Source: Streptacidiphilus jeojiense (lineage in GTDB: Bacteria; Actinomycetota; Actinomycetes; Streptomycetales; Streptomycetaceae). From it: 64,000 nucleotides of DNA. The notes below the pieces were generated by a model that saw only the letters and a list, made by a program, of their open reading frames with translations, had not been told where the DNA came from and made no database searches. Position numbers and translations under genes: made by a program. This document shows, piece after piece, positions 34,043 to 41,723 of this stretch (the first letter of the stretch is position 1; every line of letters starts with the position of its first letter). The stretch lies in the NCBI RefSeq assembly GCF_000719095.1, contig NZ_JOEH01000004.1, positions 496,001-560,000 of the forward strand, written 5' to 3'.

Positions 34043-35316
34043 GCCCGCCGCCTACTCCGGTTGAAGCTGATGTACATGCCGATGCCGGCGCCCGCGACCA
34101 GGCCGACGCCGATGAGCCACCAGGGGTTGAAACTACTGGAGGACTTCTCGGCGGTGGCAGTGGAGGCGGCGGTGGTGCTGGCGGTCGGGCCGGCAGCGGC
34201 GGTGGCGGCCGGGGCCGGTCCGGCGGCTTCCAGCTGCGCGACCAGGTTCGCGGCACCGAAGCGGGTCGGGTCCACGCCGGTGGCGTGGGCGCTGAGGATC
34301 AGTACGGCGTCGGCGGAGGCACCCGCTCCCCGGGCCCAGCCCGCGCTGTTGGCGCTGAGCCAGTCCACCGCCTTCCTGGCCTGGTCCACGTGGCCGGTGC
34401 CGGCCAGCGACAGGGCGGCCCAGGCGGTACTCGCGTAGTCGGGGGTGGCACTGGCGCCGGCGAGCTGGCTGGTCAGGTGCTCCTGGCCGGAGCCGAGCCG
34501 CCGGGCCAGGTACTGGGCGGCGGCCTGCTCGGAGTCCGCGCAGGCCGTGGTCCCGGAGGCAGCCGTGGCCGTCGACGCGGCGGCGGTGCCGACCGGCACC
34601 GGGAGGAAGCCGCTGCCGGTCGCGAGCGCGGCCTGGGCGCTGGCGGCGTCGTTGGCCACCAGCTTGCCGCTCTTGTCCGGCTGGTAGGCGAAGGCGCCCT
34701 GCTCGGCAGCGGCGGCGGAGCAGCCGAGCTGGAAGCCGTGCAGACCGTCCAGCGCGGTCCTGCCGCCCCTGGCCACCGAGGCCGGGTCGGCCTTGGCCGC
34801 CGCGAGCGCGCTGACGACCAGTCCGGTGGAGTTGGCGTCGCTGGCCGAGCCGGGGTTGTAGGACCAGCCGCCGTCGGCGTTCTGGACCTTCCGGTACCAG
34901 GCCACGGCCTTGGACACGGCGTCGTCGTGGCCGCCGAGGGCGGCCAGCGCCTGGACCGCGGCGGAGGTGGCGTTGGTGTCCTCGGTGGCGGCCGCGCAGC
35001 CCTTGGCGGGGTCGGCGTCGTAGGAGGGCCAGCCGCCGTCCGCGCACTGCTGGCCGGTGAGCCAGTCGACCGCCGAGGCGGCCGGGGTGACCCCCTGGGA
35101 GTGCAGGGCCAGCAGGCTCAGCCCCTGCCGCCAGACGCCGTCGTAGGTCGGGTCGCTGGTGCCGTACAGGCCGACGGGGATGCTGACCGGACTGGCGCTG
35201 GGGCTGGCGCTCAGACTGGCGCCGGTGCTTGCCGAGGAGGCGAACGCGGGTGCGGCCGTGCCGGTGAGGACGGCGGCGGACAGCGCGACGGCGCCCAGGC
35301 GGGCGGCGGTGGGCAT
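34039..35316 (-). CDS. Secreted alpha/alpha-barrel (squalene-cyclase-repeat) protein, intrinsic-factor-like, membrane-anchored
   Basis: A 425-residue protein. The signal peptide is residues 1-27 (AVALSAAVLTGTAAPAFA). A toroid of helical repeats follows, with QQCADGGWPSYD near 88-99, QNADGGWSYNPG near 146-157, and a later FQLGCSAAAAEQGAFAYQP. A Ser/Thr/Ala spacer and a C-terminal TM anchor (WWLIGVGLVAGAGIGMYISF, then RSRRRA) complete it. Such repeats are usually annotated prenyltransferase/squalene oxidase, but extracellular location and the cobalamin-riboswitch operon point to ligand capture, like the alpha-domain of intrinsic factor and transcobalamin. It is the first gene of the ECF operon. 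Confidence 0.82.
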   Translation of the reverse strand: MPTAARLGAVALSAAVLTGTAAPAFASSASTGASLSASPSASPVSIPVGLYGTSDPTYDGVWRQGLSLLALHSQGVTPAASAVDWLTGQQCADGGWPSYDADPAKGCAAATEDTNATSAAVQALAALGGHDDAVSKAVAWYRKVQNADGGWSYNPGSASDANSTGLVVSALAAAKADPASVARGGRTALDGLHGFQLGCSAAAAEQGAFAYQPDKSGKLVANDAASAQAALATGSGFLPVPVGTAAASTATAASGTTACADSEQAAAQYLARRLGSGQEHLTSQLAGASATPDYASTAWAALSLAGTGHVDQARKAVDWLSANSAGWARGAGASADAVLILSAHATGVDPTRFGAANLVAQLEAAGPAPAATAAAGPTASTTAASTATAEKSSSSFNPWWLIGVGLVAGAGIGMYISFNRSRRRA

Positions 35317-35344
35317 GGGTGGAGCCTTTCGGAGAGCGGTGGGC

Positions 35345-35515
35345 GACCGTAGACCTCGACGGTGCCGCTCGCCTCCTGACGGGTGATCCGACTGTACGGC
35401 TGCGGGTCAGTGCCGGAATCGCACCGGCTTCCCCCGTCAGGGGGCGGGTCAAGCAAATGGAGACATGGCGGATCGAGCGGACTCAGGTTGTGCGGCCACT
35501 GTATCCGCACCGTGA
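35345..35515 (-). ncRNA. Cobalamin (B12) riboswitch
   Basis: On the minus strand the leader holds the full B12 box GCCGGTGCGATTCCGGCACTGACCCGC (35402-35428 on the plus strand, complement), preceded by GGGGGAA. A distal pairing CGGTGC/GCACCG (35507-35512 with 35360-35365) could be P1. It ends about 30 nt before the barrel-protein start, so translation or transcription of the whole five-gene operon should be shut off by adenosylcobalamin. The boundaries are estimates. Confidence 0.93.
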
Positions 35516-35545
35516 GACCGGTCCGGCCGTCACCCCGTCACCCCG

Positions 35546-36601
35546 TCAGCCGGTGGCGACGAACCGCTGCGGCTCCCCGGAGCCGTTCTCCTCCGCCAGC
35601 CCGGTCTTCACCAGCCGGCGGACGTGCGCCGCCGCCTCGGAGAGGGCCAGGTGGCGGGCGACGAAGGTGAGCTCCGCCCAGGGGCGGTTCCAGTGCATCC
35701 GCTGGGCGCACTCCCAGACTGTCAGTGGCTCGTGCTTGAGTTGCACGTGCAGGTCGGCCAGCCGGACGGCGTGGTGGTCCAGCAGCTCACGGACGCGTCC
35801 GGGTGCGTCGTCGAAGCGGTACTGGTGCGCCGGCAGGACCTCTCGGGGGGCCAGCGCGGCGATCCGTTCCAGGGAGTCGAGGAAGTCGCCGAGCGGGTCG
35901 GCGGGGTCGTCGCCGCCCTCGTTCCCGGGATACGAGGTCTCGGGGTAGAGGCTGACCACCGGGCTGATGGTGGGCAGCAGGTGGTCGCCGGAGAGCAGCC
36001 GGGTCGGGCGGTCCGGTTCGTCCAGGTAGAGGCAGACATGGCCCGGGGTGTGCCCGGGGGTCCACATGACGCGCAGCTCACGTCCGGGCACTCCGGCCGA
36101 CTCGCCGTGCACCAGCTCCCGGTCGGGCAGGGTGTCGGCCAGCGGTGCGCCGGCGCTGCCGAAGTGGCTGAGGCCGTCGAGGTGCTCCTGCGGGACGCCC
36201 GAGCCGCGCATCAGCTCGGCCATCCGGCTCATCCAGCGGCCGGAGCTGTTGCTGTGCAGGGCCCGGACGATCGCGGCCTCGGCGCCGTGCATGCCGATCC
36301 AGGCGCCGGACTGCTCGCGGACGTGGCCGGAGAGGCCGTGGTGGTCCGGGTGGTGGTGGGTGACCAGCACGCCGTGCACGTCGGAGAGGCTGTGCCCGGC
36401 CGCGGCGATGCCCGCGGCGAGGGCCTCGCGTCCGCTGGGGTCGTCCCAGCCGGTGTCCACCAGGACCGGGCCGCGGTCGCTCTCCAGCAGGTAGACCAGG
36501 GTGTAGCGGAGCGGATTGTCAGGGATCGGGACGGTGATGCTCCACACCCCGCCGCCGAGGTCCTGGGTCGGCGGGGGCGGGGACTTCTCGGTGGCGGGCA
36601 T
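35546..36601 (-). CDS. MBL-fold metallo-hydrolase with C-terminal winged helix
   Basis: A 351-residue metallo-beta-lactamase-fold hydrolase. Zinc ligands lie in HHHPDHHG (near residues 82-89), TPGHTPGH (about 185-192) and SGDH (about 208-211). Residues from about 290 form a winged-helix-like tail (LSEAAAHVRRLVKTGLAEE) typical of the Rv3677c-like group. The promoter shares a perfect KstR box with the aldehyde dehydrogenase gene opposite, so it is probably part of the steroid regulon, perhaps a CoA-thioester or lactone hydrolase. That substrate assignment is inference. Confidence 0.85.
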   Translation of the reverse strand: MPATEKSPPPPTQDLGGGVWSITVPIPDNPLRYTLVYLLESDRGPVLVDTGWDDPSGREALAAGIAAAGHSLSDVHGVLVTHHHPDHHGLSGHVREQSGAWIGMHGAEAAIVRALHSNSSGRWMSRMAELMRGSGVPQEHLDGLSHFGSAGAPLADTLPDRELVHGESAGVPGRELRVMWTPGHTPGHVCLYLDEPDRPTRLLSGDHLLPTISPVVSLYPETSYPGNEGGDDPADPLGDFLDSLERIAALAPREVLPAHQYRFDDAPGRVRELLDHHAVRLADLHVQLKHEPLTVWECAQRMHWNRPWAELTFVARHLALSEAAAHVRRLVKTGLAEENGSGEPQRFVATG

Positions 36602-36628
36602 GCTGCCGTCCTCTCCGGGCCAACGGTA

Positions 36629-36642
36629 TAGAACGTGTTCTA
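36629..36642. promoter_or_regulatory. Perfect KstR box, MBL/aldehyde dehydrogenase promoter
   Basis: TAGAACGTGTTCTA is a perfect palindrome and full match to TNNAACNNGTTNNA. It lies 28 bp before the metallo-hydrolase start and 149 bp before the aldehyde dehydrogenase. Confidence 0.9.
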
Positions 36643-36695
36643 TGTATAGGGCAACTAGTTGGGCAGCCTACTGCACGACCGTTGCCCTCAATAAG

Positions 36696-36715
36696 TAGAA
36701 CTGATATCAGTTCTA
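36696..36715. promoter_or_regulatory. 20-bp perfect palindrome TAGAAC-N8-GTTCTA
   Basis: TAGAAC-TGATATCA-GTTCTA is self-complementary over all 20 bp. It keeps the KstR half-sites but separates them by 8 bp. A related copy is at 28395. It stands 75 bp before the aldehyde dehydrogenase start. Confidence 0.7.
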
Positions 36716-36728
36716 TCAACCGCCATAA

Positions 36729-36743
36729 GTGACGGGGCGTCAG
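36729..36743. promoter_or_regulatory. CTGACGG-N3-GTCAG-type palindrome upstream of the aldehyde dehydrogenase
   Basis: GTGACGGGGCGTCAG matches the second operator consensus with G for C at the first base. It lies 48 bp before the ATG. Confidence 0.55.
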
Positions 36744-36790
36744 GACATCGGGCGTTGCGTTGATCGCTGATCGTCGATCCGGAGGACGGC

Positions 36791-38293
36791 ATGGCCGAGG
36801 TAGTGGAGTACGGCGAACTCTTCATCGGCGGCGAACTGGTCGCCCCCGCCGGGCGTGACGTCATCGAGGTGGTCTCCCCGCACACCGAGGAGGTCATCGG
36901 CCGGGTGCCGCACGCCTCCCGCGAGGACGTCGACCGGGCCGTCGCCGTCGCCCGGAAGGCCTTCGACGAGGGGCCCTGGCCCAGGATGACGCTGGCCGAG
37001 CGGCTCGCGGTCGCCGAGCGGATCAAGGACGGCATCGCGGCGCGGGCGGACGAGATCGCCCGGGTGATCAGCTCGGAGAACGGCTCGCCGTACTCGTGGA
37101 GCATCCTGGCCCAGGCCTACGGCCCGATGATGATCTGGGACGCCGCCATCGCCACCGCCAGGGACTTCTCCTTCGAGGAGCACCGCTCCGGTGTGCTCGG
37201 GCCGATCCTGGTGCGGCGCGAGCCGGTCGGAGTGGTGGCCGCCGTGGTGCCCTGGAACGTCCCGCAGTTCGTCGCCGCCGCCAAGCTGGCCCCGGCGCTG
37301 ATCGCGGGCTGCCCGGTGATCCTCAAGCCCTCGCCGGAGACCCCGCTGGACTCCTACATCCTGGCCGAGATCGTCCGCGAGGCCGGGCTGCCGGAGGGGG
37401 TGCTCAGCATCCTGCCCGCGGACCGCGAGGTCAGCGAGTACCTGGTGGACCACCAGGGCGTGGACAAGGTCTCCTTCACCGGCTCGGTGGCGGCCGGCAA
37501 GCGGATCATGGAGGTGGCCTCGCGCAACCTCACCCGGGTCACCCTGGAGCTGGGCGGGAAGTCGGCGGCGATCCTGCTGCCGGACGCCGACATACCGGCC
37601 GCCGTCGCCAGCCTGATGGGCTCGGCCTACATGAACAACGGCCAGGCCTGCGTGGCGCAGACCCGCATCCTCGCCCCCAGGGCCCGCCACGACGAGATCG
37701 CCGAGCAACTGGTCGCCGCGGTGGACGCGCTGGTCGTCGGCGACCCGCTGGCCGAGGCCACCCAGCTCGGGCCGCTGGTGACCCGCCGTCAGCAGCAGCG
37801 CAACCTGGACTACATCCGGATCGGCCAGGAGGAGGGCGCCAAGGTGCTCACCGGTGGCGGGGTGCCCGCGGCCCAGCCGAAGGGCTGGTATGTCGAGCCC
37901 ACCCTGCTGGGCGGCGTGGACAACCGGATGCGGGTCGCCCGCGAGGAGATCTTCGGCCCGGTGGTCTGCCTGATCCCGTACGAGGACGAGGCGGACGCGC
38001 TGCGCATCGCCAACGACTCCGACTACGGACTGTCCGGCTCGGTGTGGTGCGGGGACGTCGAGCACGGCATCGAGGTGGGGCGGCAGATCCGTACCGGGAC
38101 GTTCTCGGTGAACACCTTTAGCCTGGACTTCAAGGGCCCCTTCGGCGGCTACAAGCAGTCCGGGATCGGGCGTGAGTTCGGCCCGGAGGGGCTGGACTCG
38201 TACCTGGAGGCCAAGACGATCCACCTGCCGCAGGGGTACAGCGCGGTGGCGCCGGCGGCTGCGGACGGGGCTGCGCAGGGCGGGGAGGGTTGA
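36791..38293 (+). CDS. Aldehyde dehydrogenase, steroid-regulon member
   Basis: A 500-residue NAD-dependent aldehyde dehydrogenase with all catalytic residues: N156 (PWNVP), E253 (TLELGG) and C287 (NNGQACVAQ). It also has the cofactor segment FTGSVAAGKRI and the C-terminal GYKQSGIGREFG. It would oxidise an aldehyde to a carboxylate; with CYP125 and the alcohol dehydrogenase at 54985 the obvious substrate is the C26 steroid aldehyde. Its start follows GGAGG. It overlaps the ferredoxin start by 1 bp and is controlled from a promoter with a KstR box and two other palindromes. Confidence 0.9.
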   Translation: MAEVVEYGELFIGGELVAPAGRDVIEVVSPHTEEVIGRVPHASREDVDRAVAVARKAFDEGPWPRMTLAERLAVAERIKDGIAARADEIARVISSENGSPYSWSILAQAYGPMMIWDAAIATARDFSFEEHRSGVLGPILVRREPVGVVAAVVPWNVPQFVAAAKLAPALIAGCPVILKPSPETPLDSYILAEIVREAGLPEGVLSILPADREVSEYLVDHQGVDKVSFTGSVAAGKRIMEVASRNLTRVTLELGGKSAAILLPDADIPAAVASLMGSAYMNNGQACVAQTRILAPRARHDEIAEQLVAAVDALVVGDPLAEATQLGPLVTRRQQQRNLDYIRIGQEEGAKVLTGGGVPAAQPKGWYVEPTLLGGVDNRMRVAREEIFGPVVCLIPYEDEADALRIANDSDYGLSGSVWCGDVEHGIEVGRQIRTGTFSVNTFSLDFKGPFGGYKQSGIGREFGPEGLDSYLEAKTIHLPQGYSAVAPAAADGAAQGGEG

Positions 38294-38523
38294 TGGGGGA
38301 CCGCTGGCAGGTGGAGGTGGACCGGGCGGTGTGCATCGGCTCCGGGCTCTGCGTCGCCTCCGCGCCGGACGGCTTCCGGCTGGACGGGGCGCGGCAGTCG
38401 CATCCGGTCGAGGACGAGGCGGACGCCGCCGAGTCCTTGCTGGCGGCGGCGGAGAGCTGTCCCGTCGAGGCCATTCGCCTGCGGCTGGCCGGGAGTAGTG
38501 AACCCGTTTTTCCGCCGGATTGA
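38293..38523 (+). CDS. P450-type [3Fe-4S] ferredoxin
   Basis: A 76-residue ferredoxin with C14-x5-C20 and C56-P. Only three cluster cysteines are present, with Gly16 in the position that is Cys in 4Fe ferredoxins, as in Streptomyces P450 partners. It is translationally coupled to the aldehyde dehydrogenase (TGATG). The P450 it most likely serves is CYP125 about 10 kb away, sharing the same regulon. No ferredoxin reductase is in the window. Confidence 0.9.
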   Translation: MGDRWQVEVDRAVCIGSGLCVASAPDGFRLDGARQSHPVEDEADAAESLLAAAESCPVEAIRLRLAGSSEPVFPPD

Positions 38524-38560
38524 CGGTCTGTTCTTCGGGTGCGGACCGTAGGGGGTTGGG

Positions 38561-38650
38561 CGCGCAGTTCCCCGCGCCCCTATGGGGCTGCAACTGAACC
38601 GCTGTGGGGAAGTTGCAGCCCCCAGGGGCGCGGGGAACTGCGCGACCAGC
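38561..38650. terminator. Inverted pair of interspersed repeats acting as two-way terminator
   Basis: CGCGCAGTTCCCCGCGCCCC (from 38561) with a downstream CTGCAACT is followed 15 bp later by its inverted copy AGTTGCAG...GGGGCGCGGGGAACTGCGCG (38611-38650). Together they form a stem of about 30 bp between the convergent ferredoxin and kstR genes. This uses two copies of the window's interspersed repeat as a strong bidirectional terminator. Confidence 0.8.
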
Positions 38651-38666
38651 CCTGCAAGTGCTGCAC

Positions 38667-39272
38667 CTACTCTGCAAGGAGCTTGCAGGCCGTCTCCAGA
38701 TCGATTCGCACCTGCGCGATGGACGCGCGCCCGCTGAGCCAGGTGACCAGCGCCGAGTGCCACGTGTGCTCGATCACCCGCACCGCGGCCAGCTGGTCCC
38801 GGCTCAGCGGGTGGTCCAGCGCCATGGCCTCGGTGATCAGCACCGCGGTGAGCCGGCTGACCTGGTCCACCTCCGCGCTCACCGAGCGGTCGGCGAAGGT
38901 CAGCGCCCGCACCATGGCCTCGGCCAACTGCGGCTCGCGCTGCAGCCCGCGGAAGGTGCCCATCAGGGTCTCGGTCACCCGGGCGCCCGGGTCGGTGGCC
39001 GAGGGCGGGTGCTTGCGCAGCTGCGACTGCATCAGCTGGAGCTGGTCCTGCATGGTCGCGACCAGCAGGTGCACCTTGGAGGGGAAGTAGCGGTACAGCG
39101 TGCCCAGGGCGACGCCGGAGCTCTCGGCGACCTCGCGCATCTGCACGGCGTCGAACCCCCCGCGGGAGGCGAGCTGCGCGGCCGTGTGCAGGATCCGGCG
39201 GCGGCGGGCCTCCTGCCGCTCGGTGAGCGGCGGCGCGGCCGGCGGCCTGGGATTGGTGGTCAGGTCGCTCAC
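38667..39272 (-). CDS. kstR: KstR, TetR-family repressor of steroid catabolism
   Basis: A 201-residue TetR regulator whose N-terminal domain is nearly that of mycobacterial KstR: RRRRILHTAAQLASRGGF, AVQMREVAESSGVALGTLYRYFPSKVHLLV (about 42-71). The ligand domain keeps LAEAMVRALTFADRSVSAEVDQV and AAVRVIEHTWHSALVTWLSGRAS. KstR releases DNA when it binds 3-oxo-cholestenoyl-CoA-type steroid thioesters. A matching box at 39429 lies in its own promoter. The presence of KstR together with CYP125, FadA5, FadE34, Ltp1 and Hsd4A makes the assignment firm. Confidence 0.93.
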   Translation of the reverse strand: MSDLTTNPRPPAAPPLTERQEARRRRILHTAAQLASRGGFDAVQMREVAESSGVALGTLYRYFPSKVHLLVATMQDQLQLMQSQLRKHPPSATDPGARVTETLMGTFRGLQREPQLAEAMVRALTFADRSVSAEVDQVSRLTAVLITEAMALDHPLSRDQLAAVRVIEHTWHSALVTWLSGRASIAQVRIDLETACKLLAE

Positions 39273-39299
39273 CCCGTCTGGTGTGGTTCCGTCTCGTGG

Positions 39300-39321
39300 C
39301 GTTCCGTCAGCGTTCCGTCAG
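39300..39321. repeat. Tandem 11-bp repeat in the kstR leader
   Basis: CGTTCCGTCAG occurs twice in tandem (39300-39310, 39311-39321). Read on the kstR strand it gives CTGACGG twice, the half-site of the second operator motif, 28-50 bp before the kstR start. Confidence 0.6.
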
Positions 39322-39428
39322 CGCTCCGAATGATGGCGCAGACACCACGGGTGGCGCGAATCACCAGCCCTGCCCCGGAGCGCAAAGCTACGGGCCGGTA
39401 ATCTCAGGGACTCCATACGCTGCATCAT

Positions 39429-39442
39429 TGGAACGTGTTCTA
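39429..39442. promoter_or_regulatory. KstR box in the kstR/glycosyltransferase divergent promoter
   Basis: TGGAACGTGTTCTA is a full match to TNNAACNNGTTNNA. It lies 47 bp before the glycosyltransferase start and 157 bp from kstR, so it could control both. Confidence 0.88.
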
Positions 39443-39488
39443 GATTACCCTGACCGAGGCAGCCGTTGACAGAGGAGAAGAATCCAAG

Positions 39489-40826
39489 GTGACCAGTGCC
39501 GTGCGAGGCCTCGCGCCCGCTGACCGGCCGCTGCGGATCGCGTTGCTCTCCTACAAGGGCAACCCCTTCTGTGGTGGGCAGGGTGTCTACGTCCGCCACC
39601 TCTCCCGGGAGCTGGCCCGCCTCGGCCATGACGTCGAGGTGCTCGGCGGCCAGCCGTACCCGGTGCTTGACGAGGTCGGGGACGGCCACGTGGGGCGGCT
39701 CTCCTTCACCGAGATCGCCAGCCTGGACCTGTACCGGCAGCCCGACCCCTTCCGCAACCCCCGCCTCGGCGAGTACCGCAGCGTGGCCGACGTGGTCGAG
39801 TACGCGACCATGCGCACCGGAGGCTTCCCCGAGCCGCTGACCTTCAGCATGCGGGCCCGCCGGCACCTGGCCCGGCACCGCGGCCGCTACGACGTCGTGC
39901 ACGACAACCAGACCCTCGGCTACGGGCTGCTCGGCCTGGAGCGCATCGGCTTCCCGCTGGTCACCACGGTCCACCACCCGGTCACCGTCGACCGCGAGCT
40001 GGACCTGGCCGCCGCCGAGGGCCTGGTCAAGCAGCTCTCGGTGCGCCGCTGGTACGGCTTCACCCGGATGCAGCGGCGGGTGGCCCAGCGGCTGGAGTCG
40101 GTGCTGACGGTGTCGCAGAGCTCGGCCCGGGAGATCAGCGAGCACCTGGGCGTGCGCCCCGAACGGGTCCATGTGGTGCCCATCGGCGCCGACGTCCGGC
40201 TGTGGTCGCCGGACGCGTCCGTGCCCGTGGTGCCCGGGCGCATCGTCACCACCTCCAGCGCGGACGTCCCGCTCAAGGGCCTGATACATCTGGTCGAGGC
40301 GCTGGCCAAGGTCCGCACCGAGCGCGAGGCGCATCTGGTCGTGGTCGGCCGGCGGCGCGAGGACGGCCCGGTGGCCGACGCGATCCGCAGGCTCGGCCTG
40401 GAGGGCGCCGTGGAGTTCCGCGGCGGCATCGACGACCGTGACTTCGTCGACCTGGTGCGCAGCGCCGAGGTCGCCTGCGTCCCCTCCCTCTACGAGGGCT
40501 TCTCGCTGCCCGCCGCCGAGGCCATGGCCACCGGGACCCCGCTGGTCGCCACCACCGGCGGCGCGATCCCCGAGGTGGCCGGCGCCGACGGCGAGACCTG
40601 CCTGGCGGTGCCCCCGGGCGACGCCGGAGCGCTCGCGGTGGCGCTGGGCCGGCTGCTGGACGATCCCGACCTGCGGGCCAGGATCGGGGCCGCCGGACGC
40701 GAGCGGGTGCTGGCCAGGTTCACCTGGGAGCGCGCCGCCGAGCTCACCGCGGAGCGCTACCGCGAGGCCATCGCCACCGGGGCCGGGCAACGCGCCCGGG
40801 CCGGCGACGGCTGGAGGTACGTGTAG
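39489..40826 (+). CDS. GT4-family glycosyltransferase
   Basis: A 445-residue GT-B retaining glycosyltransferase. The N-terminal domain begins LRIALLSYKGNPFCGGQGVYVRHLSRELA. The donor domain has the E336-x7-E344 motif (YEGFSLPAAEAMATG) that binds the nucleotide sugar. The acceptor is unknown. It heads an operon with a methyltransferase and an alpha-toroid protein, and its promoter contains a KstR box shared with kstR. A role in a sugar-containing lipid or polysaccharide made or remodelled during growth on sterols is conceivable. Confidence 0.88.
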   Translation: MTSAVRGLAPADRPLRIALLSYKGNPFCGGQGVYVRHLSRELARLGHDVEVLGGQPYPVLDEVGDGHVGRLSFTEIASLDLYRQPDPFRNPRLGEYRSVADVVEYATMRTGGFPEPLTFSMRARRHLARHRGRYDVVHDNQTLGYGLLGLERIGFPLVTTVHHPVTVDRELDLAAAEGLVKQLSVRRWYGFTRMQRRVAQRLESVLTVSQSSAREISEHLGVRPERVHVVPIGADVRLWSPDASVPVVPGRIVTTSSADVPLKGLIHLVEALAKVRTEREAHLVVVGRRREDGPVADAIRRLGLEGAVEFRGGIDDRDFVDLVRSAEVACVPSLYEGFSLPAAEAMATGTPLVATTGGAIPEVAGADGETCLAVPPGDAGALAVALGRLLDDPDLRARIGAAGRERVLARFTWERAAELTAERYREAIATGAGQRARAGDGWRYV

Positions 40827-40970
40827 TCGGCGGCTGGTCCGACGCCCCTGACCCCCGCTCCGAACCTCCGCTCCGACCTTCCGCCCTGACCTTCCCCTCG
40901 TCTTTCCACGTGACTGACGCCCGCTGCCCGAAGCGGCCGGCGTCGACGACGCGAATGGAGCCCTGCGACC

Positions 40971-41723
40971 GTGCTGACCGTCGACTTCTCCCGCTTCCCG
41001 ATCGCCCCCGGCGACCGGGTGCTCGACCTCGGCTGCGGTGGCGGCCGGCACGCCTTCGAGGTCTACCGGCGCGGCGGCCGCGTCGTCGCCCTGGACCGCA
41101 ACGCGGAGGAGATCCGCGAGGTCAAGCGCTGGTTCTCGGCCATGGAGCAGGAGGGTGAGGCTCCGGCGGGTGCCTCGGCCGTGGCGATGGAGGGCGACGC
41201 GCTGGCGCTGCCGTTCCCCGACGACAGCTTCGACAAGGTCATCATCTCCGAGGTGATGGAGCACATCCCGGACGACAAGGGGGTGCTCGCCGAGATGGTC
41301 CGGGTGCTCAAGCCCGGCGGCTCCATCGCGATCACCGTGCCGCGCTGGCTCCCCGAGCAGGTCTGCTGGGCGCTCTCGGACGCGTACCACGAGGTCGAGG
41401 GCGGTCACATCCGGATCTACCGCGGCGACGAGCTGGTCGGCAAGATGCGCGAGGCCGGCCTGGAGCCCTACGGGCAGCACCACGCCCATGCGCTGCACTC
41501 GCCGTACTGGTGGATCAAGTGCGCGGTCGGCGTCGACAACGACAAGGCGCTGCCGGTCCGCGCCTACCACCAGCTGCTGGTGTGGGATATCGTCGGCACC
41601 CCGGTGATCAGCAAGCTCACCCGGGCCGCCGAGAGCGCCCTCAACCCGCTGATCGGCAAGAGCTTCGTCGCCTACGCCACCAAGCCCCGCGACACCGCCT
41701 CGCTCGCGGAGCAGCTCGGATGA
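40971..41723 (+). CDS. Class I SAM-dependent methyltransferase
   Basis: A 250-residue UbiE-like methyltransferase. Motif I is VLDLGCGGGRHAFEV (17-31), motif II VVALDRNAEEI, and the post-I region VIISEVMEHIPDDKGVLAEMVRVLKPGG. The tail ending in NPLIGKSFVAYATKP is not typical of quinone methyltransferases. The GTG start lies 144 bp after the GT4 gene, and its stop overlaps the next gene by 4 bp. It probably methylates the glycosyltransferase product. Confidence 0.87.
   Translation: MLTVDFSRFPIAPGDRVLDLGCGGGRHAFEVYRRGGRVVALDRNAEEIREVKRWFSAMEQEGEAPAGASAVAMEGDALALPFPDDSFDKVIISEVMEHIPDDKGVLAEMVRVLKPGGSIAITVPRWLPEQVCWALSDAYHEVEGGHIRIYRGDELVGKMREAGLEPYGQHHAHALHSPYWWIKCAVGVDNDKALPVRAYHQLLVWDIVGTPVISKLTRAAESALNPLIGKSFVAYATKPRDTASLAEQLG

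Noticed and set aside
34039..35316. Annotation of the barrel protein as a prenyltransferase or squalene cyclase
   Set aside because: It has a signal peptide and C-terminal anchor and lacks the DXDD cyclase motif, and the cobalamin-riboswitch operon gives a better explanation.
36650..36663. GGCAACTAGTTGGG as an extra KstR box
   Set aside because: Only the AAC-N2-GTT core matches; the outer T and A are missing, and a perfect box is 8 bp away.
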